DNA of 64,000 nucleotides, from positions 372,001-436,000 of the forward strand of contig JAJFGB010000011.1 in NCBI GenBank assembly GCA_021776335.1, read 5' to 3'. The translations under genes were made by a program, and so were the position numbers. Numbering within the stretch: the first letter of the stretch is position 1; each line of letters begins with the position of its first letter. The stretch comes from Hyphococcus sp. GTDB lineage: Bacteria > Pseudomonadota > Alphaproteobacteria > Caulobacterales > Parvularculaceae. Of the stretch, positions 35,995-43,797 are shown piece after piece. The notes beneath the pieces are model-generated. The model had not been told where the DNA came from. It was given only the letters and a program-made list of their open reading frames with translations, and searched no databases.

Positions 35995-36016
35995 TTTTTA
36001 GACCGGGGTAATTTTT

Positions 36017-36736
36017 ATGACAGTTAACTCAAAGCGTCTGACCGCGTTGTTGCCAATGAAGGCTCATAGCGCCCGTGTTAAGTCGAAAAACTTTCGCGAA
36101 ATCGCCGGCAAGCCGCTGTTTCGCTGGATTTTAGATTCGCTTGCTGCAGTTTCGCAGATTGATGACATTGTCATCAACACCGATGCTCGCAGTATCCTGG
36201 CGGACAATGGGCTGCGCGATGGTGACTACAACGGTAAAATACATATTCGCGATCGAAAGCCGGAAATTTGCGGTGATTTTGTATCCATGAATTTGGTGAT
36301 TGCTGATGACATCGAAAACACAAAATCAGATTATTATTTGATGACGCACACCACGAACCCTTTGCTTGGCGCCGAGACGATAGGTCGAATGATAGAAGAA
36401 TTCAGCCGCGCAGAGCGAACGGATGAAGCGGATTCGCTCTTCACGGTAACGCGCCATCATACCCGCTTTTACACTCCTGAAGGGAATCCCATAAATCACG
36501 ATCCTGCTAATCTCATTCGCACGCAGGACCTTCCCCCGTATTTCGAGGAGAATTCGCTCTGCTATCTTTTTACACCGGAGAGCTTTGCGCACACAAAGGC
36601 GCGAATTGGCGAAACGCCAAAATTGTTTGAGACGCCGCAACTCGAGTCGGTTGATATTGACGAGCCCGATGACTGGTTTATCGCTGAGTCATTGTTAATG
36701 CGAGTTGCCGCTGGTGAAACCCTGCAGGGAAACTAA
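36017..36736 (+). CDS. CMP-sugar synthetase homologue (acylneuraminate cytidylyltransferase family)
   Basis: A 239-residue nucleotidyltransferase of the NeuA/KdsB family, which activates acidic sugars as CMP derivatives. LLPMKAHSARVKSKNFREI is the CTP-binding motif I, GKPLFRWILDSL follows, and ESVDIDEPDDWFIAE near the C-terminus is the conserved metal-site DEPDDW phrase. It is not a standard NeuA: no NeuB (sialic-, legionaminic- or pseudaminic-acid synthase) is nearby. The next genes encode a 2-hydroxyacid dehydrogenase, an SDR and an SMP-30 lactonase, which suggests another acidic or oxidised sugar. Its product could feed the DUF115-type domains. Confidence 0.85.
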   Translation: MTVNSKRLTALLPMKAHSARVKSKNFREIAGKPLFRWILDSLAAVSQIDDIVINTDARSILADNGLRDGDYNGKIHIRDRKPEICGDFVSMNLVIADDIENTKSDYYLMTHTTNPLLGAETIGRMIEEFSRAERTDEADSLFTVTRHHTRFYTPEGNPINHDPANLIRTQDLPPYFEENSLCYLFTPESFAHTKARIGETPKLFETPQLESVDIDEPDDWFIAESLLMRVAAGETLQGN

Positions 36737-36739
36737 GTT

Positions 36740-37687
36740 ATGGCGCGCTTGAAAGTTTTTGTTACTTGTCCGCCAATGCTTGGCCTCATCGATGAATTCA
36801 CGGCTGATTTTGAAAAGCGGGGCCTTGAATGCGTTCCTGCTGAAGTTAGTCAGGTTATGGCGGAGGCAGACCTTATTGAGCAGGTGCCGCTTTATGACGG
36901 ATGGATCATCGGTGATGATCCCGCTACACGCAAAGTTGTGGAAACGGGCGCCGCCGGCAATCTGAGAGCAGCCGTAAAATGGGGGATAGGCGTCGATAAC
37001 ATTGATTTTTCAGCGTTTCAGGATTGCGGTGTGCCGATCGACAACACCCCGGGCATGTTTGGCAATGAAGTTGCGGATGTCGCCCTGACTTACACACTTG
37101 GACTTGCCCGTGAGACTTACAGGATTGACCGACAGATCCGCGAACGAAACGCGTGGCCGAAGCCGTCAGGCGTCAGTATGGCGAGTAAGACAGTCGCCAT
37201 AGTGGGGTTCGGCGATATCGGACGCGAAACTGCGCGGCGCATTCTGGCATGCAGCGCTAAAGTGGTGGCCTATGATCCGCTTTTTCAACCCGTCGAAGGG
37301 TTGCCCGTTGAAAACGCAGCTTGGCCGGAGCGAATCGAAGAGGCCGATTTCATCATCTTCACCTGCCCACTTAACGACAATACACGCGGCATGTTCGACG
37401 CCGGACTTCTGGACCGCCTGAAGCGCGGCGTTCGCGTGGTCAATGTGTCGCGCGGGCCAGTTATCCGAGAGGCGGCACTCGTTGAAGCGCTTGAAAATGG
37501 CATCGTTCATTCCGCAGCGCTTGATGTATTTGAAATAGAACCGCTACCGCAAGAATCCCCGTTGCGCCGTTTTGATAAATGCATTTTCGGTTCCCATAAT
37601 GGTTCTAATTCGGTTGATGCGGTGCGCCGCGTCAGTCATCTTGCTATTGAGAAAATCGCTGGTTTTTTAAGTGGTGCGCAGGAATGA
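36740..37687 (+). CDS. D-isomer-specific 2-hydroxyacid dehydrogenase
   Basis: A 315-residue NAD-dependent dehydrogenase of the SerA/glyoxylate-reductase family. The split substrate domain encloses the Rossmann domain with VAIVGFGDIGRETARRI. Catalytic residues sit in NVSRGPVIREAAL (Arg) and FGSHNGSN (His), with the intervening Glu in FEIEPLPQESPL. NTPGMFGNEVADVALTYTLG is family-typical. It starts three bases after the cytidylyltransferase and overlaps the next SDR gene by four bases, so it works in the same pathway. The substrate is probably an acidic sugar or precursor; this is inference. Confidence 0.88.
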   Translation: MARLKVFVTCPPMLGLIDEFTADFEKRGLECVPAEVSQVMAEADLIEQVPLYDGWIIGDDPATRKVVETGAAGNLRAAVKWGIGVDNIDFSAFQDCGVPIDNTPGMFGNEVADVALTYTLGLARETYRIDRQIRERNAWPKPSGVSMASKTVAIVGFGDIGRETARRILACSAKVVAYDPLFQPVEGLPVENAAWPERIEEADFIIFTCPLNDNTRGMFDAGLLDRLKRGVRVVNVSRGPVIREAALVEALENGIVHSAALDVFEIEPLPQESPLRRFDKCIFGSHNGSNSVDAVRRVSHLAIEKIAGFLSGAQE

Positions 37688-38427
37688 CCCAAGGCGTTCT
37701 AATTACCGGATGTAATGGCGGTATCGGGAAGGGGCTGGTGAAGGCGTTTCACGACGCGGGGTGGTTCGTTGTCGGTCTCGATCTGACTGAGCGAGACACG
37801 GCAGTCGAAACCGATCATTTTATCAAGTGCGACCTTGCCGATTTTGTTAGCGACGAAAAAAAACTGAACTCTTTCGCTGGTGAGGTGCGCGCAAGCCTTG
37901 GCGAGCGTCCGTTGGCGGCGCTTGTTAACAATGCAGCAATCCAGATATTGGGCGGTGTTAAGGAGTTGTTGCCGCAAGCGATTTTGGACTCTTTTACTGT
38001 CAACACTGCTGCTCCTTATGCGCTGGTGAAAGCATTCGCTACAGATCTTGAGGAGAGTGAAGGCGCGGTCGTTAATATCGGCTCTGTGCACGCACAGGCG
38101 ACCAAACCGCAATTTGTAGCCTATGCCACCTCAAAGGCAGCGCTACATGGCCTTACCCGCGCGCTGGCGATAGACCTTGGTCCAAAAGTCCGCGTCAACA
38201 CACTTGCGCCCGCCGCTACGGAAACGTCCATGCTCAAGGCGGGTTTTAAAGGCAATGAGGAGGGTTATGCCGCCTTGAAGGATGCGCACCCTTTAAAGCG
38301 TGTCGCCTCGCCTGATGAAATCGCGGGCATTGCGCTCTTTCTTGCCTCGAAAGATGCGCGTTTTCTCACTGGCGCTACAATTTACGCTGATGGCGGTGTT
38401 CTCTCACGCTTGTATGACCCAACCTGA
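37684..38427 (+). CDS. Short-chain dehydrogenase/reductase (SDR)
   Basis: A 247-residue classical SDR: GCNGGIGKGLV at the N-terminus for NAD(P), NNAAIQILGG, NIGSVHAQ with the catalytic Ser, YATSKAALHGLTRALA with YxxxK, and LFLASKDARFLTGATIYADGG at the C-terminus. It oxidises or reduces a hydroxyl or keto group. The ATGA overlap with the upstream dehydrogenase and the three-base gap to the lactonase place it in the CMP-sugar operon. The substrate is unknown. Confidence 0.9.
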   Translation: MTQGVLITGCNGGIGKGLVKAFHDAGWFVVGLDLTERDTAVETDHFIKCDLADFVSDEKKLNSFAGEVRASLGERPLAALVNNAAIQILGGVKELLPQAILDSFTVNTAAPYALVKAFATDLEESEGAVVNIGSVHAQATKPQFVAYATSKAALHGLTRALAIDLGPKVRVNTLAPAATETSMLKAGFKGNEEGYAALKDAHPLKRVASPDEIAGIALFLASKDARFLTGATIYADGGVLSRLYDPT

Positions 38428-38430
38428 ATT

Positions 38431-39318
38431 ATGGCGGGACTCGATGTCATATCCTGCGAGTGCGTGGCCTCTGTTGAGGCTGTACTGGGAGAAGGGCCGC
38501 TTTGGGATCCAAGAATTAATTGCCTTTTGTTTTTAGATATCAAGGGCAATAAAGTTTTCCAGTTTGATCCATCAACGCGGAAGACAAGAGTTTTCGAATC
38601 TAAATCGATGATCAGCGCCTTAGGTCTTGCCGAAGGCGGAGGGTATGTTTGCGTTCATCGTGACGGATTTGCGCGCTTGTTTCTTCGAGAAGATGCCGTG
38701 CGGCTGGAGCAAATTTGTGATCCTGAAGCGGATATTCCAGGCAATCGGTTTAACGACGGCAAGGTCGACGCCGCCGGTGGATTTTGGGCGGGCACGATGG
38801 ATGATGGCGAACGTCTTGTTACCGGCTCCTGGTGGAGATTAAGCCGAGATGGCGAGTGCAGGCAGATTGATACTGATTTTCACATAACAAACGGGCCTGC
38901 ATTCGATTCGAATCGGGCGCGCGTATATTTAACGGACTCTGCGGCGCGTACAATTTTCGTTGCGGGGTTTGATGGAGAGAGAATAGAAAATAAGCGTGTG
39001 TTTCGTCAGTTTACGGACAGCGATGGTTACCCCGATGGTATGGAGGTCGACCGGGAGGGCTGTCTCTGGTCGGCATTTTGGGATGGTGGGGTCATCCGCC
39101 GTTTTGCACCAGATGGAGGGCACCTTCAGACAATCAAAGTTAGTGCTCAGCGTCCAACGAGTATCTCAATTGTTGCCAATACAATTTACGTCACATCGGC
39201 GCGAGTTGGTCTTGAGCCTCACCAACTAGAAGAGTGTCCCGATTCTGGCGGCCTTTTCGAGATTCGACTATCTCAAGACATTGGCGCAGAACAATATTCG
39301 TCGTTTGTGGGCAATTGA
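38431..39318 (+). CDS. SMP-30/gluconolactonase/LRE family hydrolase
   Basis: A 295-residue six-bladed beta-propeller of the SMP-30/regucalcin family, whose best-known members hydrolyse sugar lactones using one divalent metal. Likely metal ligands lie in EAVLGEGPLWDPR (Glu), GNRFNDGKVDAAGGFWAG (Asn), ITNGPAFDSN (Asn) and SDGYPDGMEVDREG (Asp). It closes the operon that begins with the GT2 and cytidylyltransferase. A lactonase beside two dehydrogenases fits a route through an oxidised sugar. The stop is followed by a 118-base convergent gap to rfbC. Confidence 0.88.
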   Translation: MAGLDVISCECVASVEAVLGEGPLWDPRINCLLFLDIKGNKVFQFDPSTRKTRVFESKSMISALGLAEGGGYVCVHRDGFARLFLREDAVRLEQICDPEADIPGNRFNDGKVDAAGGFWAGTMDDGERLVTGSWWRLSRDGECRQIDTDFHITNGPAFDSNRARVYLTDSAARTIFVAGFDGERIENKRVFRQFTDSDGYPDGMEVDREGCLWSAFWDGGVIRRFAPDGGHLQTIKVSAQRPTSISIVANTIYVTSARVGLEPHQLEECPDSGGLFEIRLSQDIGAEQYSSFVGN

Positions 39319-39372
39319 CCATTACGAAGTCGAAAGTGATTGCCCTTTGGGCGCGGATTTTGCTGCACCCGA

Positions 39373-39426
39373 GTGGAATTAGCGCGCTAACTAACCGGCG
39401 TGAAATTGGCACGCTAACTAAGGCGT
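39373..39426. repeat. Imperfect tandem repeat, 27-base unit, two copies
   Basis: Copies start at 39373 (GTGGAATTAG...) and 39400 (GTGAAATTGG...); the first 22 bases match at 19 positions, including CGCTAACTAA in both. It lies in the gap between two convergent genes. No function is recognised. Confidence 0.5.
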
Positions 39427-39436
39427 TGATGGTAAG

Positions 39437-39988
39437 TTAGAATGGTAAGTGAAGCGCATTCCAGGGTTGGGCATGTGCGTCTTTTTCGGATAATACGATA
39501 TCGTTTGCTGCACCGCCCCAGTCTATCGCAAGCGTCGGATCGTTCCATATGACCGATCCCTCACAATCCTGAGCATAAAAATCGTCCACTTTGTAGGCGA
39601 CCTCGGTGTCTGGCTCCAGCGTCAAAAACCCATGAAGAAAACCTGACGGTACAAATATCTGTACGCCATTTTTTGCGCTTAACGTCGCCTTCACGTGTTT
39701 ACCAAAAGTTGGTGAGGCTTTTCGTGCGTCGACTGCAACATCGATAATAGCGCCGCGTAATACCCTGACAAGTTTTGCCTGTGCATGAGGCGGCGCCTGA
39801 TAATGAAGGCCGCGCAGTGTCCATTGCTGAGCTGAGTAGGAGTGATTGTCCTGCACAAAGTCGCAATCGATTCCAGCGGCTTTGAACGCTTGTGCATTGT
39901 AGGTTTCAGAAAAAAACCCACGATCATCAGTAAACCGGCGTGGCGTGATGAGTTTGACGTCTGGAATGTCCAGAGAAACAATGTCCAT
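39437..39988 (-). CDS. rfbC: dTDP-4-dehydrorhamnose 3,5-epimerase
   Basis: A 183-residue cupin-fold epimerase of the RmlC family. TPRRFTDDRGFFSETY, then LRGLHYQAPPHAQAKLVRV with the catalytic His, FVPSGFLHGFLTLEPDTEVAYKV with the catalytic Tyr region, and NDPTLAIDW are all diagnostic. The usual partners rmlA, rmlB and rmlD are not in the window, so either they lie elsewhere or this epimerase serves another dTDP- or CDP-sugar. It is the last gene of the glycan locus. Confidence 0.93.
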   Translation of the reverse strand: MDIVSLDIPDVKLITPRRFTDDRGFFSETYNAQAFKAAGIDCDFVQDNHSYSAQQWTLRGLHYQAPPHAQAKLVRVLRGAIIDVAVDARKASPTFGKHVKATLSAKNGVQIFVPSGFLHGFLTLEPDTEVAYKVDDFYAQDCEGSVIWNDPTLAIDWGGAANDIVLSEKDAHAQPWNALHLPF

Positions 39989-40219
39989 ATGATTTAGTCT
40001 TACCGTTCTGATCTTCAGCTCAATACCGTTGCGGCCAATCTTTACGCCAAACGCCTCATTGCCCGATTAATATACAAATCTGAGCGGTCTATAATGCCGA
40101 TTCGCAGAAAATTTTGCGGTTAGGCCGGTGTGAGATTGTGTCGTTTCGGCAGGTGCGGCATTTCTCCCCATATGGATGTCAAAATCCATGAAACCCGGAG
40201 GGGGTGGAAAGTTTTCTAT
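39989..40219. other. Upstream region of rfbC and nrdB
   Basis: About 230 bases between divergent genes before the candidate NrdR boxes. A TATAAT sits at 40090-40095, without a good -35 at normal distance. No gene is seen. Confidence 0.4.
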
Positions 40220-40268
40220 ACCACGACATCTTGCGTTTTTTATCTCTATGGGCTCAAGATGCTGTGGT
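40220..40268 (+). promoter_or_regulatory. Candidate NrdR box pair upstream of nrdB
   Basis: Two 16-base elements, ACCACGACATCTTGCG (40220-40235) and CTCAAGATGCTGTGGT (40253-40268), are reverse complements at 13 of 16 positions. Their starts are 33 bases apart, close to three helical turns. NrdR represses ribonucleotide reductase genes through paired 16-base boxes spaced about 31-32 bases, so this arrangement fits. They lie 52-100 bases before the nrdB start. Confidence 0.6.
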
Positions 40269-40319
40269 TCGCCGCCGATTCATGGCGCTTCGAAAATCGT
40301 TAAATCCGGGACTGTCACA

Positions 40320-41363
40320 ATGCTCGACGCCACCAAAATAGCCTCTCCTGCACATGGTCTTCTCACTGCCTCCAAGGCCTATAAGCCATTTCGCTATCCT
40401 TGGGCGTATGACTTCTGGAAGCGCCAGCAGCAGGTCCACTGGATGCCTGAGGAAGTGCCGCTCGGTGAGGACTGCAAGGATTGGGCGAATACGCTTTCCG
40501 ACGCAGAACGCAATTTGTTGACCCAGATTTTTCGGTTTTTTACTCAATCTGATATTGAGGTGAACGATAATTACATGGAGCGCTATGCACGCGTTTTCAA
40601 ACCGACAGAAGTCAAGATGATGCTGTCGGCGTTCTCCAATATGGAAACGATCCATATCGCGGCTTATGCGCTGTTGCTTGAAACGATCGGCATGCCGGAA
40701 TCGGAATTTTCAGCGTTCCTCGAATATGAGGCAATGCGCGACAAGCATGATTTCATGCATAAGTTTGGCGTTGAAACGAATGCGGATATTGCGCGTACGT
40801 TGTCGATGTTTGGCGCCTTTACTGAGGGGCTGCAGCTCTTTGCATCTTTTGCGATGCTGATGAATTTCCCACGCTTCAACAAGATGAAGGGCATGGGGCA
40901 GATCATCACCTGGTCAATTCGCGATGAGTCGCTTCACTGCGAAGGCATGATCCAGCTCTATCACTCTTTCGCAAAAGAGACCGGATGTGTCACGCCTTCG
41001 GTTGCGGATGACATTATCGATTGCTGCAAGACGGTTGTCGGTCTCGAAGACAAGTTTATCGATCTTGCTTTTGAGATGGGCCCCGTCGAAGGCATGACCG
41101 CCGAAGATATCAAGCAATATATTCGCTATATTGCCGATTGGCGTCTGAGCCAGCTTGATTTGCCGAAAGTTTATGGCGTTGAAAAACACCCCCTGCCGTG
41201 GCTCACCGAAATTCTAAATGGTGTCGAGCATGCGAATTTCTTCGAAGCGCGCGCCACAGAATATTCAAAAGGAGCGACGCGCGGCGAGTGGCATGGCGAT
41301 GACGGGGTGTGGGTGTCGTTTGACAAGATGAAGGCAAAACGCAAAGAGGCAGTTACGCCTTAG
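40320..41363 (+). CDS. nrdB: Ribonucleoside-diphosphate reductase class Ia, beta subunit
   Basis: A 347-residue diiron/tyrosyl-radical subunit that starts the radical chemistry for making deoxyribonucleotides with NrdA. All iron ligands are in place: D78, E109, H112, E169, E203 and H206, the last two in RDESLH. The radical tyrosine is Y116 in ETIHIAAY, exactly the E115-H118-Y122 spacing of E. coli. The ATG at 40320 gives MLDATKIASP; the frame is open upstream to 40176, but that part overlaps the candidate NrdR boxes and is not credible. nrdA is not in the window. Confidence 0.95.
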   Translation: MLDATKIASPAHGLLTASKAYKPFRYPWAYDFWKRQQQVHWMPEEVPLGEDCKDWANTLSDAERNLLTQIFRFFTQSDIEVNDNYMERYARVFKPTEVKMMLSAFSNMETIHIAAYALLLETIGMPESEFSAFLEYEAMRDKHDFMHKFGVETNADIARTLSMFGAFTEGLQLFASFAMLMNFPRFNKMKGMGQIITWSIRDESLHCEGMIQLYHSFAKETGCVTPSVADDIIDCCKTVVGLEDKFIDLAFEMGPVEGMTAEDIKQYIRYIADWRLSQLDLPKVYGVEKHPLPWLTEILNGVEHANFFEARATEYSKGATRGEWHGDDGVWVSFDKMKAKRKEAVTP

Positions 41364-41410
41364 AGCGTGATCAGGAAAAGTGAGAAGCGGTTTTCCGTTT
41401 CAATCACGCG
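41364..41410. repeat. REP-like palindromic element after nrdB
   Basis: GCGTGAT (41365-41371) pairs with ATCACGC (41403-41409), and inner GGAAAA pairs with TTTTCC. The AGCGTGATCAGGAAAAGTG form with GGTTTTCCG closely resembles a dispersed repeat common in alphaproteobacterial genomes. It starts on the nrdB stop codon and may also stabilise or end the transcript. Confidence 0.65.
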
Positions 41411-41458
41411 GCAAATAAAAATTCAGGTCAGGATTTAGGCTAAACGAAAAATCCTGGC

Positions 41459-42487
41459 CTAGCTGTTGATCGGTTTTAAGCTCATTGCCAGTTCACGCAG
41501 TTTTGGCCGCATTTCATCGACCATCTCCAATGCGCCGCGTGTCAGTTGTTTAAGGTTTTTCTTCGAAGCATCATCAAGCTTGTCTGAGCCGCGACCTTTT
41601 TCTAAACGGTAGTCGAAACGATAGTAATCGTCGCCGAGTAGATATTTCAGCTGACGATTAACCGCGCGCGCCTGACCGTCTTGAATGGCGGAGATCAGCG
41701 GCGTGCGAAAGCGTCCCGTCGGCGAGACCCACTGCGAAAATCCCCACTTCCTCGCTTTTTCAAAAGGATAATTCCGTGTTTGTCGTCCGGTGCCAAGGGA
41801 TACAACGCGAATATCATCGCCAGGGAAAAGACGCATTGCTTCAGTGACGGCCGCCATTGCCGGATCGTTGAGATAAACGCCGCCGTCAATCGCCGTCCAG
41901 GCACGAGAGCGATCTGGGCTTTCGATGCGATGCGGCGGAAAAAAGGTCGGCGCTGCGCTTGAACCCAAAATCGCATCGCGCACGCGGATCATGCCAAATC
42001 GTTCGCTCTCATCACGCCCGGCGTAGGCCGGTCCGCCGCGAAACAGAACAATATCGCGTGGATCGATCGAATAGGCGGGGATCATCAGATTGCGTCTTGC
42101 GCTGGCAAAAACCATATCGCCGAATTGCATTTTCATCAGCGCCTCAAATGGCGCTGGATCGTGTAACGGACCGAACAGTTGCGGCAGGCGCCCAATGACA
42201 GGGATATTGCAAAACGGGCGTGGTGGAAAAATCGTTCTTGCACGCTGCTCAAAAAAATTGCGGAGTTCCAGCGGCGTTGGGCTTGGGCCGCCATCGGGCG
42301 CAGGCAGCGTGAGGGCTGCGGCAATCAATGCGCCGCTGGATGTTCCAGCGACCAAATCGAAACAGTCGCCAAGAGCACTAGTCTTGCCGGCGCGCTTGAA
42401 CTCTTGATCAAGGGCATCGAGGACAATCGCCGCCACGAGCCCGCGTACGCCGCCGCCATCGATGGTCAGAATATGTCTTGTCGCCAT
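41459..42487 (-). CDS. Patatin-like phospholipase
   Basis: A 342-residue lipid acyl hydrolase with a Ser-Asp dyad. The oxyanion loop is DGGGVRGLVAAIVL near the N-terminus, the nucleophile elbow is GTSSG, and the catalytic Asp lies in AIDGGVYLNDPAM. The architecture matches soluble bacterial patatins (CapV/FabD-like group). No signal peptide is seen, so it probably acts inside the cell. No cyclase or other phage-defence partner lies next to it, so a CBASS role is not supported. The start is placed at MATRHILTIDGGG; the frame is open 23 codons further upstream. Confidence 0.9.
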   Translation of the reverse strand: MATRHILTIDGGGVRGLVAAIVLDALDQEFKRAGKTSALGDCFDLVAGTSSGALIAAALTLPAPDGGPSPTPLELRNFFEQRARTIFPPRPFCNIPVIGRLPQLFGPLHDPAPFEALMKMQFGDMVFASARRNLMIPAYSIDPRDIVLFRGGPAYAGRDESERFGMIRVRDAILGSSAAPTFFPPHRIESPDRSRAWTAIDGGVYLNDPAMAAVTEAMRLFPGDDIRVVSLGTGRQTRNYPFEKARKWGFSQWVSPTGRFRTPLISAIQDGQARAVNRQLKYLLGDDYYRFDYRLEKGRGSDKLDDASKKNLKQLTRGALEMVDEMRPKLRELAMSLKPINS

Positions 42488-42618
42488 TCTACGCCGCCTT
42501 ATATTGATGCCGTTGCCAGCGAGAACCGTCGCCGGTTGTGGACAAGCCAATCGCAACTGGCCATATTCCGCCGCAAATCCGGCAATAAATCAAATCACGA
42601 GATTAAGAAGGCTAGAAA

Positions 42619-42831
42619 ATGTCAAACGATCCAGAGCGCATCACCATTCTCGCCCGCGAATTTACTGCGGCCGCCCTTGAATTTCATCGCGGCAAGATGG
42701 CCGAAAAAGGCTACCGGATGGAAGGTTCGATCACGCCGCGTGTATTCAAAATGATTGAAGGCATGGACCAGCCGAAAGACATGTTTGACGGCGATCCGCT
42801 GTTCTCGGTGACATTCATCAAAAAAGACTAG
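42619..42831 (+). CDS. Small conserved-looking protein, function unknown
   Basis: A 70-residue protein beginning MSNDPERITILAREF, mostly helical with a C-terminal strand (LFSVTFIKKD). AAGAAGG lies a few bases before the ATG, and the frame is compact between two genes, which supports a real gene. I do not recognise a family. It is divergent from patatin and convergent with the amidase. Confidence 0.6.
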   Translation: MSNDPERITILAREFTAAALEFHRGKMAEKGYRMEGSITPRVFKMIEGMDQPKDMFDGDPLFSVTFIKKD

Positions 42832-42846
42832 CTAGGGACGATGGCC

Positions 42847-43698
42847 CTAAATGTCCTGGGTGAGTGCGCCATAAAGATCCGGGCGACGGTCGCTTATCAA
42901 CCTCCAATCAGCGCGCCGCGCGGCGATTTCATCAAGATTGAGCGTTACGGCGTCAAAGCCTTCTTCTGTCCGCGACATGTCGGAGAGGAGATCACCGCCA
43001 TCGTCAGCGACGAAAGATGACCCATAGAAAATCTGGCCGTCTTCATCGCCAATGCGATTTGCCGCGGCGACCGGAACAACGTTTGATACTGCGTGCCCGA
43101 CCATCGCGCGCCGCCATCGCGCTTGCGTATCAAGGGGCGGGTTTTCCGGCTCTGATCCGATGGCGGTCGGATAAAGCAGAATTTCTGCACCCATGAGCAT
43201 CATGGCGCGGGCGGCTTCGGGGAACCATTGATCCCAGCAAACACCAACACCAAGCGTTCCAAATGTTGTTTTCCATGTTTTGAAACCGGTCTCACCGGGT
43301 GCGAAATAGAATTTTTCTTCATAACCTGGGCCAGCAGGAATGTGGCTCTTGCGATAGACGCCCATGAGCGATCCGTCCGCATCTGCCATAACAAGGCTGT
43401 TATAATAGGCGTCACCGTCGCGCTCAAAAACAGATAGCGGTAAGACAACGCCTAGCTCGCCGGCCAGCGGTGCGAGAGATGCGACAACCGGATGTTCGTT
43501 AATCGGAAAGGCAGCTGTGAAATGCCGTTGATCTTTGGTCTTGCAAAAATATGGTCCCTGAAAAAGCTCGGGCGCCAGGATCACTTGCGCGCCGTCTTTT
43601 GCCGCAGCGCGCGTAAAAATCTCTACCTTGGTGATGTTTGCCGTCATATCGTCGCCGAACGCGGCTTGAATGATCGCAATGCGCAGAGTGCGCGCCAT
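42847..43698 (-). CDS. aguB: N-carbamoylputrescine amidase-like nitrilase
   Basis: A 283-residue carbon-nitrogen hydrolase. The Glu-Lys-Cys triad lies in LAPELFQGPYF (Glu), YRKSHIPAGPGYEEKFYF (Lys) and GVCWDQWFPEAAR (Cys). The CWDQWFPEAAR form and the FAPGETGF phrase match AguB, which releases putrescine from N-carbamoylputrescine. The partner agmatine deiminase (aguA) is not in the window. A different amide substrate is possible. Confidence 0.88.
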   Translation of the reverse strand: MARTLRIAIIQAAFGDDMTANITKVEIFTRAAAKDGAQVILAPELFQGPYFCKTKDQRHFTAAFPINEHPVVASLAPLAGELGVVLPLSVFERDGDAYYNSLVMADADGSLMGVYRKSHIPAGPGYEEKFYFAPGETGFKTWKTTFGTLGVGVCWDQWFPEAARAMMLMGAEILLYPTAIGSEPENPPLDTQARWRRAMVGHAVSNVVPVAAANRIGDEDGQIFYGSSFVADDGGDLLSDMSRTEEGFDAVTLNLDEIAARRADWRLISDRRPDLYGALTQDI

Positions 43699-43797
43699 TT
43701 TCTATCTCCCGCGGGGCAGCGATATGCGCTCCGGGATTGACGCATAATGGCGCCCCGTTGAAGTTGCAATCACGCGCGGGTCTGAAAGGAAGCAATC

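Noticed and set aside
8688-40000. Glycan locus as a tRNA-integrated genomic island
   Set aside because: No integrase gene and no repeated tRNA 3' end seen; only the tRNA border suggests it.
41459-42487. Patatin as a CBASS anti-phage effector
   Set aside because: No CD-NTase, no ubiquitin-like or other defence gene beside it; neighbours are ordinary metabolic genes.
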